Source of the DNA: an uncultured Oleiphilaceae bacterium
GTDB taxonomy: Bacteria; Pseudomonadota; Gammaproteobacteria; Pseudomonadales; Oleiphilaceae
Reading direction: 5' to 3'
Assembly: GCA_913060665.1 (NCBI GenBank)
Contig: CAJXUY010000004.1
Span: forward strand, 227,943-291,942
DNA length: 64,000 bases
Within the stretch, counting starts at the first letter, position 1. Each line of letters opens with the position of its first letter. Below, in pieces: positions 50,156 through 59,585 of the stretch. A program made the position numbers and the translations under genes. Below the pieces are notes generated by a model. It did not search any database, was not told the DNA's origin, and saw only the letters and a list, made by a program, of their open reading frames with translations.

Positions 50156-51163
50156 ATGTCTGAAATAACAGAGCCTGGACAAAAGACATTAACCGCCAGA
50201 CCTTTGAATATATGGATTGTGACGGATCGCAAACCCGGTCACCTGAATCAACTGAAAGGTCTTTGTGAGCGCGTAGCGACACATACTAAGACGACTGAAC
50301 GATGGATATCTAACAGCGACGCCCAAACAAACTGGCTAGACTGCCTACTCCGTCGCTACCATTACCCCCTTAATCAGCCACCATCAATAAGTCATCAAAC
50401 GCCCGATATTGTAATCGGTGCCGGGCACAGCACTCACAAAGAAGTACTTGCTATCAAACGCCATTTCCGCTGCTTTTCAGTATTATTAATGAAACCTTCA
50501 CTGCCCGCTTGGTGGTTTAGCGCAACCATCATCCCCGAGCATGACAACCCTACACCAAACAATCAGACATTAATCACCAAAGGCGTTCTCAATACCATAG
50601 CACCTATTACCCACATATCAGATACTAGCACGCCTGAGTTTGACGCCAACCATAACAAGGGATTGTTATTAATCGGTGGGGACTCCAAACATTATCACTG
50701 GGATACCGCTGAAGTTGTTCGGCAAGTGGTAGCGCTTACAGAAGCCAATACCAATATCCAGTGGACACTCAGCAACTCTAGAAGAACCGACCCCGATTTT
50801 TTAACACAACTCAAACAACAGTCCAGCAATATTAATATCATACCCCACACTGATACACCTAACGACTGGGTTAAAGAGAACATGGCTCAAGCAGGCCAAA
50901 TTTGGGTAACCCCCGACAGCGTCTCAATGGTTTACGAAGCGATTACCTCAGGGGCACCTGTTGGACTGTTCAACATGATAGCCAAGAAAGACGGGCGTAT
51001 TGTTAAGGGCATTGAACAACTAATAGAAAACGGCATAGTTCATACGTTTACCAGCACTAGCGCAGCTCAAACGCTACCGAAGCCCAAGGTTCAATTATGG
51101 GAGTCTGAAAGGGCCGCCGTGTGGCTGCTAGAGCAATACTCAGCCTTTAGAAAGCTAGCATGA
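50156..51163 (+). CDS. ELM1-family (DUF1022) protein, copy A
   Basis: 335 residues, related to the mitochondrial-fission ELM1 family (Pfam Mito_fiss_Elm1). Family motifs are all present: VTDRKPGHLNQLKGL near residue 25, LLIGGDSKHYHW near 172, TLSNSRRTDPDFL near 205 and VTPDSVSMVYEAITSGAPVG near 257. The fold is thought to be GT-B-like and bacterial members usually lie among LPS genes, so it is probably a glycosyltransferase or a relative; this is inference. No signal peptide. First gene of the rightward cluster; the next gene starts 31 bases later. Confidence 0.82.
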   Translation: MSEITEPGQKTLTARPLNIWIVTDRKPGHLNQLKGLCERVATHTKTTERWISNSDAQTNWLDCLLRRYHYPLNQPPSISHQTPDIVIGAGHSTHKEVLAIKRHFRCFSVLLMKPSLPAWWFSATIIPEHDNPTPNNQTLITKGVLNTIAPITHISDTSTPEFDANHNKGLLLIGGDSKHYHWDTAEVVRQVVALTEANTNIQWTLSNSRRTDPDFLTQLKQQSSNINIIPHTDTPNDWVKENMAQAGQIWVTPDSVSMVYEAITSGAPVGLFNMIAKKDGRIVKGIEQLIENGIVHTFTSTSAAQTLPKPKVQLWESERAAVWLLEQYSAFRKLA

Positions 51164-51194
51164 TTAACTATCACCCCAACCTAATGGATGCTGA

Positions 51195-52319
51195 ATGAAA
51201 GTTCTACAGGTACTTCCAGGCCTCAACAGTGGTGGCGTCGAAAAAGGCACCCTCGAAATTGCCCATGCGCTCGTTCAAGCAGGTCATGATTCAAGCGTTT
51301 TATCGGCAGGCGGACGATTAGTTAAACCGCTAGTAGAAGGTGGGTCACGGCACATCACCTGGGATATTGGCAAAAAATCATTATTGATGTTATTGCAGGT
51401 TAGAAAAATCCGTAAATGGGTCAGCCAAGAGCAGTTTGATGTTATTCATGTTCGCTCTAGAATGCCTGCGTGGGTTATTTGGCTCGCATGGAGAAAGATG
51501 TCTCCAACCAATCGCCCACGACTCATCAGCACCATGCACGGGCTTCACTCAGTCAATCGCTATAGCGAAATCATGACTTGCGGCGAACGCGTCATCACGG
51601 TTTCAAAATCCGTAGAACAATATATAAAACATAGCTACCCCCGAACAGACCCAACCAAATTACGCCTTATTTACCGGGGAATAGACCCTAAAGAATTCCC
51701 TTATGGGTACCAAGCAGAGACAGAGTGGAAAAAGTCACTATTCGAGCAATACCCATCGTTAGAAAACAGTTTGATTGTCACCCTTCCCGGCCGAATGACA
51801 CGCCTTAAAGGACACATAGGGTTTATAGAGATTATCAGCAATTTGAAAAAGTCAGGGCTCAACGTTAAAGGCTTGGTCATTGGTGGCGAAGATCCCAAGC
51901 GAAAAGGTTATGCAGAAGAGGTCTATCAGTCTGTAGCAGAGCACCAGCTTAATGATGATATTATCTTTGCTGGGCACCGCTCTGATATGAAGGAGCTTTA
52001 CGCCATCTCTAATGTTATTCTGTCTCTTTCAACCAAACCGGAGTCGTTTGGACGAACAGTATTGGAGCCACTCAGCATGGGCGTGCCCGTAGTGGGTTAC
52101 AATCATGGAGGCGTAGGAGAAATATTAACTGCGTTGTTTCCCGAAGGTTCTGCTGAGTTAAATAATGTTCAGCAAGTTCAAGCAAAAGTCACAGCTATAC
52201 TGCAAGGGCATAACAAACCTGTGACAAAAAACAATCTGTTTTTACTATCTGAAATGAAAAATAAAACGCTAGCCCTTTACGAAGAAATCATCAACGAAAA
52301 GAGATCACTACAGGCGTGA
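51195..52319 (+). CDS. GT4-family glycosyltransferase
   Basis: A 374-residue GT-B enzyme. LPGLNSGGVEKGTLEIAHALV is the N-terminal glycine loop. VIHVRSRMPAWVIW, RLIYRGIDPKEFPYG and PGRMTRLKGHIGFIE lead into the donor-binding ESFGRTVLEPLSMGVPVVGYN with the E-x7-E pattern. It resembles LPS core transferases of the WaaG type; donor and acceptor are not predictable. Its stop overlaps the start of the deacetylase gene (GTGA). Confidence 0.9.
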   Translation: MKVLQVLPGLNSGGVEKGTLEIAHALVQAGHDSSVLSAGGRLVKPLVEGGSRHITWDIGKKSLLMLLQVRKIRKWVSQEQFDVIHVRSRMPAWVIWLAWRKMSPTNRPRLISTMHGLHSVNRYSEIMTCGERVITVSKSVEQYIKHSYPRTDPTKLRLIYRGIDPKEFPYGYQAETEWKKSLFEQYPSLENSLIVTLPGRMTRLKGHIGFIEIISNLKKSGLNVKGLVIGGEDPKRKGYAEEVYQSVAEHQLNDDIIFAGHRSDMKELYAISNVILSLSTKPESFGRTVLEPLSMGVPVVGYNHGGVGEILTALFPEGSAELNNVQQVQAKVTAILQGHNKPVTKNNLFLLSEMKNKTLALYEEIINEKRSLQA

Positions 52320-53155
52320 GCACATTGCTACCTATACTATACATTCTGTTAACCCTATTCAGCTTAGCCGCTACCTGGTTTTCAATTCGTTATGCTTGGT
52401 GGTCAAAAGCGCTTGATTATAAGCACCCGCGTATTCTGATGTACCATATGGTTAGCGACCCTAAGTCAGGCACTCAGTTCAATGGCCTACGTGTATCACC
52501 CGCAATGTTTGAACAGCAACTGCATTGGCTTAAACAAAACAACTGGCATTTTGTGACGATGAATCAGCTCATCGACAACCCTTCGAAACTCCCTGAAAAA
52601 ACCGTCGCTCTCACTTTCGATGATGGTTACGAAGACAACTACACTCAAGCATTCCCCTTGATGAAAAAGTATGGAGCCTGCGGAACACTTTACCTGGTTA
52701 TAAATCGCCATGACAATGACTGGTCCACCAAGAAAAAAGCGCACCATAATAGTGGTGAATTAGTGCAAGAACCTAAGTTGTCAGACGAGCAGGTGAACGA
52801 AATGGTCACCTCTGGGGTATTTGAGATAGGCGGCCATACCACCAACCACGTCAACCTTAATACGATTGATAAACAAACCAAACACGAAGAGATGAGTGAA
52901 TCAAAAGCCATTCTCGAAAAACAACTCAGCGTGCCGGTTAATAGCTTTGCCTACCCATTTGGTATCTACGGCCCTGAAGACCCCGCTATCGCAGAAGCAC
53001 TAGGCTACACCAACGCCGTTCTTGCAGAAGGCGGTATAGAAACAGACCTAGAAAATAATCGTTTTGAGATACGCAGAGTTAAGATTAGTGGTAAAGATAA
53101 CTTTCTAGCCTTTAAAATACGTTTACAAACAGGCAAGCGAGGTTGGAAGAAGTGA
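52316..53155 (+). CDS. Membrane-anchored NodB-type polysaccharide deacetylase
   Basis: 279 residues. One N-terminal helix (LLPILYILLTLFSLAATWF) anchors it, with the catalytic domain likely periplasmic. NodB motifs: VALTFDDGYEDNYTQ near residue 100 (catalytic Asp and metal Asp), GGHTTNHVNL near 170 (the two metal histidines) and FAYPFGIYGPED. It should remove N- or O-acetyl groups from a surface glycan. GTG start at 52316 overlaps the preceding TGA, and its own stop overlaps the next GTG. Confidence 0.88.
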   Translation: MSTLLPILYILLTLFSLAATWFSIRYAWWSKALDYKHPRILMYHMVSDPKSGTQFNGLRVSPAMFEQQLHWLKQNNWHFVTMNQLIDNPSKLPEKTVALTFDDGYEDNYTQAFPLMKKYGACGTLYLVINRHDNDWSTKKKAHHNSGELVQEPKLSDEQVNEMVTSGVFEIGGHTTNHVNLNTIDKQTKHEEMSESKAILEKQLSVPVNSFAYPFGIYGPEDPAIAEALGYTNAVLAEGGIETDLENNRFEIRRVKISGKDNFLAFKIRLQTGKRGWKK

Positions 53156-54138
53156 GCGATAAAACCATATGGATTCTCTCAGATGGGCTCGCTGGGCACT
53201 ATAACCAAAGCATTGGTATTAGTAATGCGCTTCAAACCCGAACCCCCCATGAAGCGCTCATTATTAATATTCGTTTGAGACATAAACTACTTCGTCCCCT
53301 AATGCGTTTGATAGCAAACCACCTACCTTTTTTATTGGGCTACAAGTCACTCTCATTTTTTTACCAACATGATAATCTCCCCCAGAAGCTTCCAGCACTG
53401 ATTATCTCTGCAGGCGGGAATACTCTCTTCGCTAATATTACCCTAAGCAAGGCGACCCAAAAGGCAAATGCATTTAGCGGCACCCTTAAAGGCTATTATT
53501 CAAATAAAATAGCCCAAGTATTTACGGTGACACCACTAAAAAACGTCACTAACAATATCGTATTGGACCTCCCTCCAGCGAATATTGACACCGCTCAAAA
53601 CAGCTCTCTAATTGAGCCATTTTACACCTTACTGGTTGGAGGAGATGGCGCTGGATATGTCTATTCTGATGAGGACTGGACTCAACTTGCCCAAGCCATG
53701 ACCTCAATCGCCAAGCGCGATGGCATTACCTGGAAAGTCACCACCTCCCGAAGAACAGGGGAAGCCGCCGAACAAATCCTTAGCTCGGCGCTACCAGAAA
53801 ACTGTATATCAGAGGCCATTTGGTTTTCATCTAACCCACAAAAAGTGGTAAAACGTTTTTTAGCAGAGGGGCAAGTTATATTCTGTACTGAAGATAGCCT
53901 GACGATGGTATCTGAAGCCATATATGCCCATAAACCCACCCTCACCCTGCAACCAAAAACAATGAACCCGGATAGCAATGATGCTCAGGCGCTGGATAAA
54001 TACCAAGCGAAAAAATATATTATGCGAAGCCCTATTGCAGCATTAAATAATATTTCAGTGGAAGCAGAGTTGTTCTGCAATAGCTACCCCGATATACACG
54101 GCCAAATTGCCGATGCATTGGTAGGCGAAATTAAATAA
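53152..54138 (+). CDS. ELM1-family (DUF1022) protein, copy B
   Basis: 328 residues from the GTG at 53152, which overlaps the deacetylase stop by four bases (GTGA). A TTG at 53143 is possible but less likely. The same motifs as copy A are present with different detail: LSDGLAGHYNQSIGI, LLVGGDGAGYVYSDED, KVTTSRRTGEAAE and CTEDSLTMVSEAIYAHKP. The low overall similarity suggests an old duplication or separate acquisition and different substrates. Probably a glycan-modifying GT-B-fold protein; the function is unproven. Confidence 0.8.
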   Translation: MSDKTIWILSDGLAGHYNQSIGISNALQTRTPHEALIINIRLRHKLLRPLMRLIANHLPFLLGYKSLSFFYQHDNLPQKLPALIISAGGNTLFANITLSKATQKANAFSGTLKGYYSNKIAQVFTVTPLKNVTNNIVLDLPPANIDTAQNSSLIEPFYTLLVGGDGAGYVYSDEDWTQLAQAMTSIAKRDGITWKVTTSRRTGEAAEQILSSALPENCISEAIWFSSNPQKVVKRFLAEGQVIFCTEDSLTMVSEAIYAHKPTLTLQPKTMNPDSNDAQALDKYQAKKYIMRSPIAALNNISVEAELFCNSYPDIHGQIADALVGEIK

Positions 54139-54178
54139 AATAAGGCGAGCAATAAAGCCCAAACTAGATATATTGATC

Positions 54179-55255
54179 ATGACTTCAGATACAAAAAAGC
54201 GAATTCTCTGGTGGGGACGTCATGGTAACTATGGCCCCAACTACCCAAGAAACAGGACCATTATTAAATGCCTTAAAAACTTAGGGCATGAGATCATTGA
54301 ATACCAGCCCAGACTATCAAAGCTAGCAGCCTTAGAAGCCTCGCTCCATGCTTTCGGCAACATTGATTTGATCTGGGTACCCTGTTTTAGGCAACGAGAC
54401 CTGTCTGCCGCCTCACGCTGGGGCAAGAAGCGCAACATCCCAGTGGTTTTCGACCCCTTAATTAGCGCCTACGACAAGCGCGTACACGAAAAGAAAAAAT
54501 ACTCTACAGACTCAAGTCGCGCAAAAAGGCTTTTACGTTGGGAGCAACGCCTTTTTGCAAAAGCCGATAGGGTGATTGCGGATACCTCAAGTCACAAACA
54601 ATACTTTATTGATCAACTTAACTGCGCTGAAAACAAAGTAACGGTTATTCCTGTCTCGGCTGAAGAGGAGCTATTTTACCCAAAAGACATGCCAAAGAAT
54701 AAACGTCCAGAGGTGCTTTTTTTCGGCACATTTATCGGATTGCAGGGGCCCACCTATATCGCTGAGTCCATCAAGTATTATAACGGCCCCCCGATTACAC
54801 TAACCTTTTTGGGAGACGGCCCTGAACGCAAACAGTGCGAGGCAATCTGCCAGAACGTCGACAACCTTAGTGTAAACGTTCGGTTTGAAGAATGGATACC
54901 ATTTCACGACCTACCTAACCGCATTCGCCAGTCTGATATTTGTTTAGGTGTATTTGGAACAGGAGATAAGTCGTTTAGGGTGATTCCCAATAAAGTCTAT
55001 CAAGCGCTGGCCTGCGGGAAGCCTGTGGTTACCATGCAAGGAGGCGCATACCCTATAGCATTGACTACTAATAGTGGCATTGCATTTGTTCCACCGGGAT
55101 CTCCTTCAAAGATAGCAGAAGAAATCGGTAATTTACTTAAAAGGGATGTTTCATCTCTTTCTGATAAAGCGGCAAAAATGTATAGTCAGTACTTCTCAAA
55201 TCAATCAATATCTCTCACCTTAATAGATATAATAGAAGGCCTTAAAAAATCGTAA
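54179..55255 (+). CDS. GT-B glycosyltransferase (GT4-like)
   Basis: 358 residues from the ATG at 54179 (a TTG two codons earlier is possible). It begins RILWWGRHGNYGPNYPRNR. VIADTSSHKQYF separates the two halves, and VLFFGTFIGLQGPTYIAES opens the donor half. Donor-site residues are in IPNKVYQALACGKPVVTMQGG. Sugar and acceptor are unknown. Its TAA stop overlaps the ATG of the next gene (TAATG). Confidence 0.88.
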   Translation: MTSDTKKRILWWGRHGNYGPNYPRNRTIIKCLKNLGHEIIEYQPRLSKLAALEASLHAFGNIDLIWVPCFRQRDLSAASRWGKKRNIPVVFDPLISAYDKRVHEKKKYSTDSSRAKRLLRWEQRLFAKADRVIADTSSHKQYFIDQLNCAENKVTVIPVSAEEELFYPKDMPKNKRPEVLFFGTFIGLQGPTYIAESIKYYNGPPITLTFLGDGPERKQCEAICQNVDNLSVNVRFEEWIPFHDLPNRIRQSDICLGVFGTGDKSFRVIPNKVYQALACGKPVVTMQGGAYPIALTTNSGIAFVPPGSPSKIAEEIGNLLKRDVSSLSDKAAKMYSQYFSNQSISLTLIDIIEGLKKS

Positions 55256-56220
55256 TGAACGCCCCGTCAGAAAAAACACCCGACGCCCCCATTGCGGTTG
55301 TTATTCCCGCATACAACCGGGAGGCGTTGATACTCGAAACGTTAAATGCAATCTGCGCCCAAACATTGCAACCTGAACTGGTTGTGGTGGTTGATGACGG
55401 CTCAACTGACGCAACAAAAGACGTGTTAGATAAGTGGTTAAAAAACACCGCCATCGAATTTAGATTTATCTACCACTACCAAGAGAATAAGGGGGTCGGC
55501 GCAGCTAGAAATGCAGGGCTAGAGCTCGTTGGCAAGTGTCAGTGGACCGCTTTTCTTGACTCAGATGATGTATGGCCAACCGACCTTTTAAGTAGACTTT
55601 ACACAGAAATTCAGAAAGATAACCGATATATCGCTTGTTCTGTAGAAACAAATGAAAGTTTTTTTGAGCTCGACAACACACTTATCTCCAGCCACCTCTT
55701 ATCTCATGAAAATGGATATGGTAAACATGGTCCTTTAGGGTTAATGACAGCAGGCCCTCATATATCAGCGTCTATTATTCGTACCGATATAGCTCTTAAG
55801 GTCAACGGGTTTGATGAGAAAATGAGATACGGGGAAGACCGCCTGTTTATAATGGGCGTATCTTGCCATGGCCTATGGGGACGAGTATCCGGAGAACCGA
55901 TTCTTTACCGGTGCTATAAGAAATCTCTGAATGTAAATCAGCTATCTAATAAACCGCACCAAAATTCACGAGTAAGGTACGCAAGACTGCTAGATAAAAG
56001 CCTTAGCCCATTTGTACACTCAAGAGAAGAGTGGCACAAAGGAATAGCATGGGCACTTTGGAAAGGCTGGCATCGAGCAGGCAAGCAGTTAGAGAAAACA
56101 GGACACTACCGGTGGGCAGCTAGCTACTATTGCAAAGCTACAAAGTACCGCCCTCCAAATAAATCAGCTCTTCGCGCACTCCTGATGTACCTTAAATTAC
56201 TCACGAAGAAACTCACTTGA
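55255..56220 (+). CDS. GT2-family glycosyltransferase
   Basis: A 321-residue GT-A enzyme. AVVIPAYNREALILETLNAI and VVVVDDGSTDATKDVL form the nucleotide-binding part; AFLDSDDVW contains the D-x-D metal motif. GFDEKMRYGEDRLFIMGV supplies the ED catalytic pair. The C-terminal 80 residues are basic and may contact the membrane. The start overlaps the preceding stop by one base. Confidence 0.92.
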   Translation: MNAPSEKTPDAPIAVVIPAYNREALILETLNAICAQTLQPELVVVVDDGSTDATKDVLDKWLKNTAIEFRFIYHYQENKGVGAARNAGLELVGKCQWTAFLDSDDVWPTDLLSRLYTEIQKDNRYIACSVETNESFFELDNTLISSHLLSHENGYGKHGPLGLMTAGPHISASIIRTDIALKVNGFDEKMRYGEDRLFIMGVSCHGLWGRVSGEPILYRCYKKSLNVNQLSNKPHQNSRVRYARLLDKSLSPFVHSREEWHKGIAWALWKGWHRAGKQLEKTGHYRWAASYYCKATKYRPPNKSALRALLMYLKLLTKKLT

Positions 56221-56222
56221 TA

Positions 56223-57203
56223 ATGAAAAAACGGATTTTAATAGTAGGCAAGCGCGGTGGAATCCTGCAGTGGTACGAGCACCTGATCGCAGCACAACGC
56301 CAATTACCAGAAGTCAAGATAGACGGCTTCGCCTTAAATCACAACAGTTTCTTTGAGCGAGCGCAGAAAACGATTTCAGGTGCGTTTGATAAAAAAATAA
56401 AAGATAAGATCACAGCAAAAGCGCTGGATAAAAAACTCACATTATTTCGACCATCACTAGTACTGATTGCAGACCTTTTTTATCTATCAGAAGATGTTAT
56501 TGCCGTACTTAAAAATCATAAAGACACACTTAAAATTGTGCATTGGATTGGTGATTTTTTTGATCAACGGCTCACCAAAACAAGCCATATCATTGATCAA
56601 TATTACTTTACAGACTCAGGCCTGCTAGAAGATGCAAAAACAATAGGGTTAACCCAGAGCAGCTACCTGCCCCTCGCCTTCAACCCTGACTTATTTAAAC
56701 TACCCAAACAAGAAAACCGAATAAACGACTTACTTTTCATTGGTGCATGGTCCACCAATAGAGAAAACTTGATTCGACAGGTAAATCAGCCAATGACCGT
56801 TGTCGGTAAAGGTTGGGACAAAATTCAGGACACTCATCATAATGTGATTGGAAAGAATGTATCTAATAAACAAGTGGCTAAGCTCTATCAACAACACGCC
56901 TGTGTACTAAATATTATCAATAGCGGCAATATAAAGAATGGCTTAAACATGAGATGCTTTGAAGCTCCTGCTTGTGGTGCTGTATTGATAACCGATAATG
57001 TAGTTGATTTACAATACTGTTATACTCAAGGCAGCGAGGTGTTATCTTATAGACGCCCTGATGAATTGTCAGAAATTTACCGTAACCTTCGTAATGACCC
57101 AACACAAACGACCAAAATTAAAATAAATGGTAACATCAGAGCTGTAAAACAACACACTTACGCTCAAAGAGTAAGAAAGATAACCTCAGAAATTGATCAT
57201 TAA
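56223..57203 (+). CDS. CgeB-like glycosyltransferase
   Basis: 326 residues from the ATG at 56223, two bases after the previous stop; a TTG at 56217 is less likely. The C-terminal part has LLFIGAWSTNREN and LNMRCFEAPACGAVLITDN, the pattern of the CgeB/Glyco_trans_1_2 group. KIVHWIGDFFDQR occurs midway. It begins RILIVGKRGGILQWYEHLI. Last gene of the rightward cluster; the following 141 bases to the convergent gene are AT-rich without a clear terminator. Confidence 0.8.
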   Translation: MKKRILIVGKRGGILQWYEHLIAAQRQLPEVKIDGFALNHNSFFERAQKTISGAFDKKIKDKITAKALDKKLTLFRPSLVLIADLFYLSEDVIAVLKNHKDTLKIVHWIGDFFDQRLTKTSHIIDQYYFTDSGLLEDAKTIGLTQSSYLPLAFNPDLFKLPKQENRINDLLFIGAWSTNRENLIRQVNQPMTVVGKGWDKIQDTHHNVIGKNVSNKQVAKLYQQHACVLNIINSGNIKNGLNMRCFEAPACGAVLITDNVVDLQYCYTQGSEVLSYRRPDELSEIYRNLRNDPTQTTKIKINGNIRAVKQHTYAQRVRKITSEIDH

Positions 57204-57344
57204 TGAGTCTAGCAAGAATCAAAAAATAAATTACAGTCTCAAAACCCGCAGGCATCGCAAATTTATTGGATTCTCTGTTTTTATTTTTGTGTTTAAAAAT
57301 TCACCTAATAAGCAGTTTGATCTAAGCCTCCTCTCTTCTTAAAG

Positions 57345-58145
57345 CTATTTATTTACTTTCTCCGCCAAACTTTTGTGTAAGTTCAAGAGCCATTTTTGAT
57401 TGCCAATAAGCATTAAAAGCGAGGAGGATGAGACCAAGAACCGAGAGCACATAGCCTGAATAACCTGTGTCCTCTTACGGTGTTTATAAACTTCTTTAAG
57501 TTGATTTTGAACCGCGAAATAGGATTCATTAGGATTTCCAGCACTCTTATGCCTGAGATGAAAGTCAATCACAAAGCATTCGTAGCCTAAGTAATCAGCG
57601 TTCTGACACAAGTCTGTCGCGTATAAATGAAACCCGGAAAGCTGAGATGAACAAGCAACATTAGCCTGTCGCTTAATAACCATAAAATTCTCATCTACAG
57701 ACATAACTTGCGAGGGAAAATCTCCTCTCCGAAGATCCGATGCTCTTGGATCAGAAATCCTAACAACCGACTGCCCTGTATGCATTTTTCCTGCATTTCC
57801 CAGTATTGCCCATTTTGAGTTAAATTGAGAGAGTGCCTCCATTCGTTCTTCAAGGACGGACCGGTTATCAAATTCAAATAGGATATCCTGATGACAAAAC
57901 ACAATAAACTCGCCCTGAGCATCAATCAAAAACCGATTATACCCAGAAAAACCATCAAATTCGTTTTTTTCTGAATTATCAATAAAAAGATACTCAACCC
58001 CATCGTCAAACCCTGCTCTTTTTGCACTAGCAACCATCTCGTGATACTCGTTCACATTGGTTACCAGCGTGCAAAAGCTATATTTGAATTTAAATATAGC
58101 TTCGTGCTGAATGCTTTTCGGGTTCATATTAGCGTCATTTCTCAT
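57345..58145 (-). CDS. GT-A glycosyltransferase of the StrF-like group
   Basis: 266 residues. The N-terminus reads FKYSFCTLVTNVNEYHEM, followed by YLFIDNSEKNEFDGFSGYN. The motif EFIVFCHQDILFEFD near residue 80 is typical of the Glyco_tranf_2_5/StrF family. FHLYATDLCQNADYLGYEC contains the C-terminal acidic residues. It overlaps the end of the O-antigen-ligase gene by 11 bases, so the two are co-transcribed leftward. Sugar specificity is unknown. Confidence 0.78.
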   Translation of the reverse strand: MRNDANMNPKSIQHEAIFKFKYSFCTLVTNVNEYHEMVASAKRAGFDDGVEYLFIDNSEKNEFDGFSGYNRFLIDAQGEFIVFCHQDILFEFDNRSVLEERMEALSQFNSKWAILGNAGKMHTGQSVVRISDPRASDLRRGDFPSQVMSVDENFMVIKRQANVACSSQLSGFHLYATDLCQNADYLGYECFVIDFHLRHKSAGNPNESYFAVQNQLKEVYKHRKRTQVIQAMCSRFLVSSSSLLMLIGNQKWLLNLHKSLAEKVNK

Positions 58146-59325
58146 CTATTGCGCTCTGGGTTTTATTAATTTTAAGACTTATACCTGACATAATTCCCAA
58201 GCTCACCATTAACATTCCCCAAGTTTTATAACCCAACCGTAGCTCCGTCAGCCCCCTAAAAGAGAGATAGATTAACAATAAATGTGCCAGCATCAACCAA
58301 AAATCATCCGTCGCTGTCAACTTACCCCTATTCTTTACGTTAACTAGCTTGAAGAAGTTCGCCGCTAGAAGAATGCTGCATGGTATGCCGATGGAAAAAA
58401 CCAACTCAAGAAAAATATTATGGGGCATGATATAACCTGCATCCCAGCCAATTTGTTCACCTATATATTTATACGTGTTTAACCCATAACCTAACCATGG
58501 GGCTTTAGCGATGGCCTCAGTAGTCCCCACCGAGAGCTCAAAACGCTCTAGAAATGAGGCTGGTATGTCATAACCAAACAGACTTGCTCCAACATGATAA
58601 AAGGAGAGATAAATAAAAGCGGCAACCACCAGCAAAGCAATTACAAACCAAGCACGTTTTAACCGGTAATCATAGTAACAAGGTAGATATAGTAAACATA
58701 ACAACAAAGCCAGATATGCCCCTCTTGAATCTGACATTACCAACACGAACGAAAGGATTAATATGCAGATACAATATAACAAAGAAAAAGAGCTCTTACC
58801 GGCTACCCAGATAGCTATTAATCCCAGTATGGTGATAGAAACCACATTGGCATATTCATGAATGCCCGAGAAACAGCGTGTAACTTGTGGATTGTTTCTA
58901 AGGTTCAGCATCCCTTCCATGCCAGCCAGAAGCACATAGGAAATAAGAATTAAGGCCGTCATCAATACCAACAGGTATTTCACGATATCACTACTAGGAA
59001 GATTTTTCGTATTCGCCACAATAGTAGCGGCAGCAAAAAACAATAATACAGCTCTAATCAGATCATAGATTCCTTTAGCAGACTTAGTAAAGACTTCAGA
59101 GCACAAAACACTCAAAAATGAAATTCCTGCTATCACCGCCCACACACGCCAAGTGGAATACCATAATCGCTTATAATCACCAAAGTAGTGTACTAGTGTG
59201 GTAAGAAACAACAGGATGCCAACCAAACTACTTTGTAATAGAGAATCACCTAATAGCACACAAACCAAATACAAAAAGGAAAAGAGTAATACATTAGAAA
59301 TCAATAAGTTTTTATTTAATAACAT
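58135..59325 (-). CDS. O-antigen ligase/polymerase-like membrane protein (Wzy_C domain)
   Basis: About 396 residues with roughly ten to twelve transmembrane helices. The Wzy_C-type central region has VMSDSRGAYLALLLC. The large periplasmic loop contains FLERFELSVGT, APWLGYGLNTYKYIGE and the conserved MPHNIFLELVFSIG histidine. It fits WaaL-type ligases that join O-antigen to lipid A-core, or Wzy polymerases; sequence alone does not separate these. The ATG at 59325 is preferred; a TTG at 59331 also exists. Transcription is leftward with the StrF-like gene. Confidence 0.85.
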   Translation of the reverse strand: MLLNKNLLISNVLLFSFLYLVCVLLGDSLLQSSLVGILLFLTTLVHYFGDYKRLWYSTWRVWAVIAGISFLSVLCSEVFTKSAKGIYDLIRAVLLFFAAATIVANTKNLPSSDIVKYLLVLMTALILISYVLLAGMEGMLNLRNNPQVTRCFSGIHEYANVVSITILGLIAIWVAGKSSFSLLYCICILILSFVLVMSDSRGAYLALLLCLLYLPCYYDYRLKRAWFVIALLVVAAFIYLSFYHVGASLFGYDIPASFLERFELSVGTTEAIAKAPWLGYGLNTYKYIGEQIGWDAGYIMPHNIFLELVFSIGIPCSILLAANFFKLVNVKNRGKLTATDDFWLMLAHLLLIYLSFRGLTELRLGYKTWGMLMVSLGIMSGISLKINKTQSAIDEK

Positions 59326-59539
59326 TGGCAAAGTCTAAAGTAAGGGCTATTTTCGACCAGTTACGGAGGGGCATTAATCCAACCACCAACACTAAGTATT
59401 TTTGAATGTATGGAAGCAGTACCTGCATTGCCCCATAAAGAGTCCCAAAACTGTTTTCATAAATCACATCCAACCCTAGAGTCAGAAACGTTGCTATTTT
59501 AGCATTATTATCAATATCTCTGGCAAGTATTTGGGGCAT
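59312..59539 (-). CDS. Doubtful 75-codon frame between glnE and the O-antigen-ligase gene
   Basis: An open frame with no family I recognise. It has one hydrophobic stretch (LLPYIQKYLVLVVGLM), overlaps the ligase start, and has no well-placed ribosome site. It could be the remnant of a lost gene, a short membrane protein or chance. The 59326-59585 interval otherwise shows nothing I can name. Confidence 0.2.
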   Translation of the reverse strand: MPQILARDIDNNAKIATFLTLGLDVIYENSFGTLYGAMQVLLPYIQKYLVLVVGLMPLRNWSKIALTLDFANVIK

Positions 59540-59585
59540 GAATTGAATGTTACCTATGCTCCACCATAAGAGCCCAAAAAACTCA

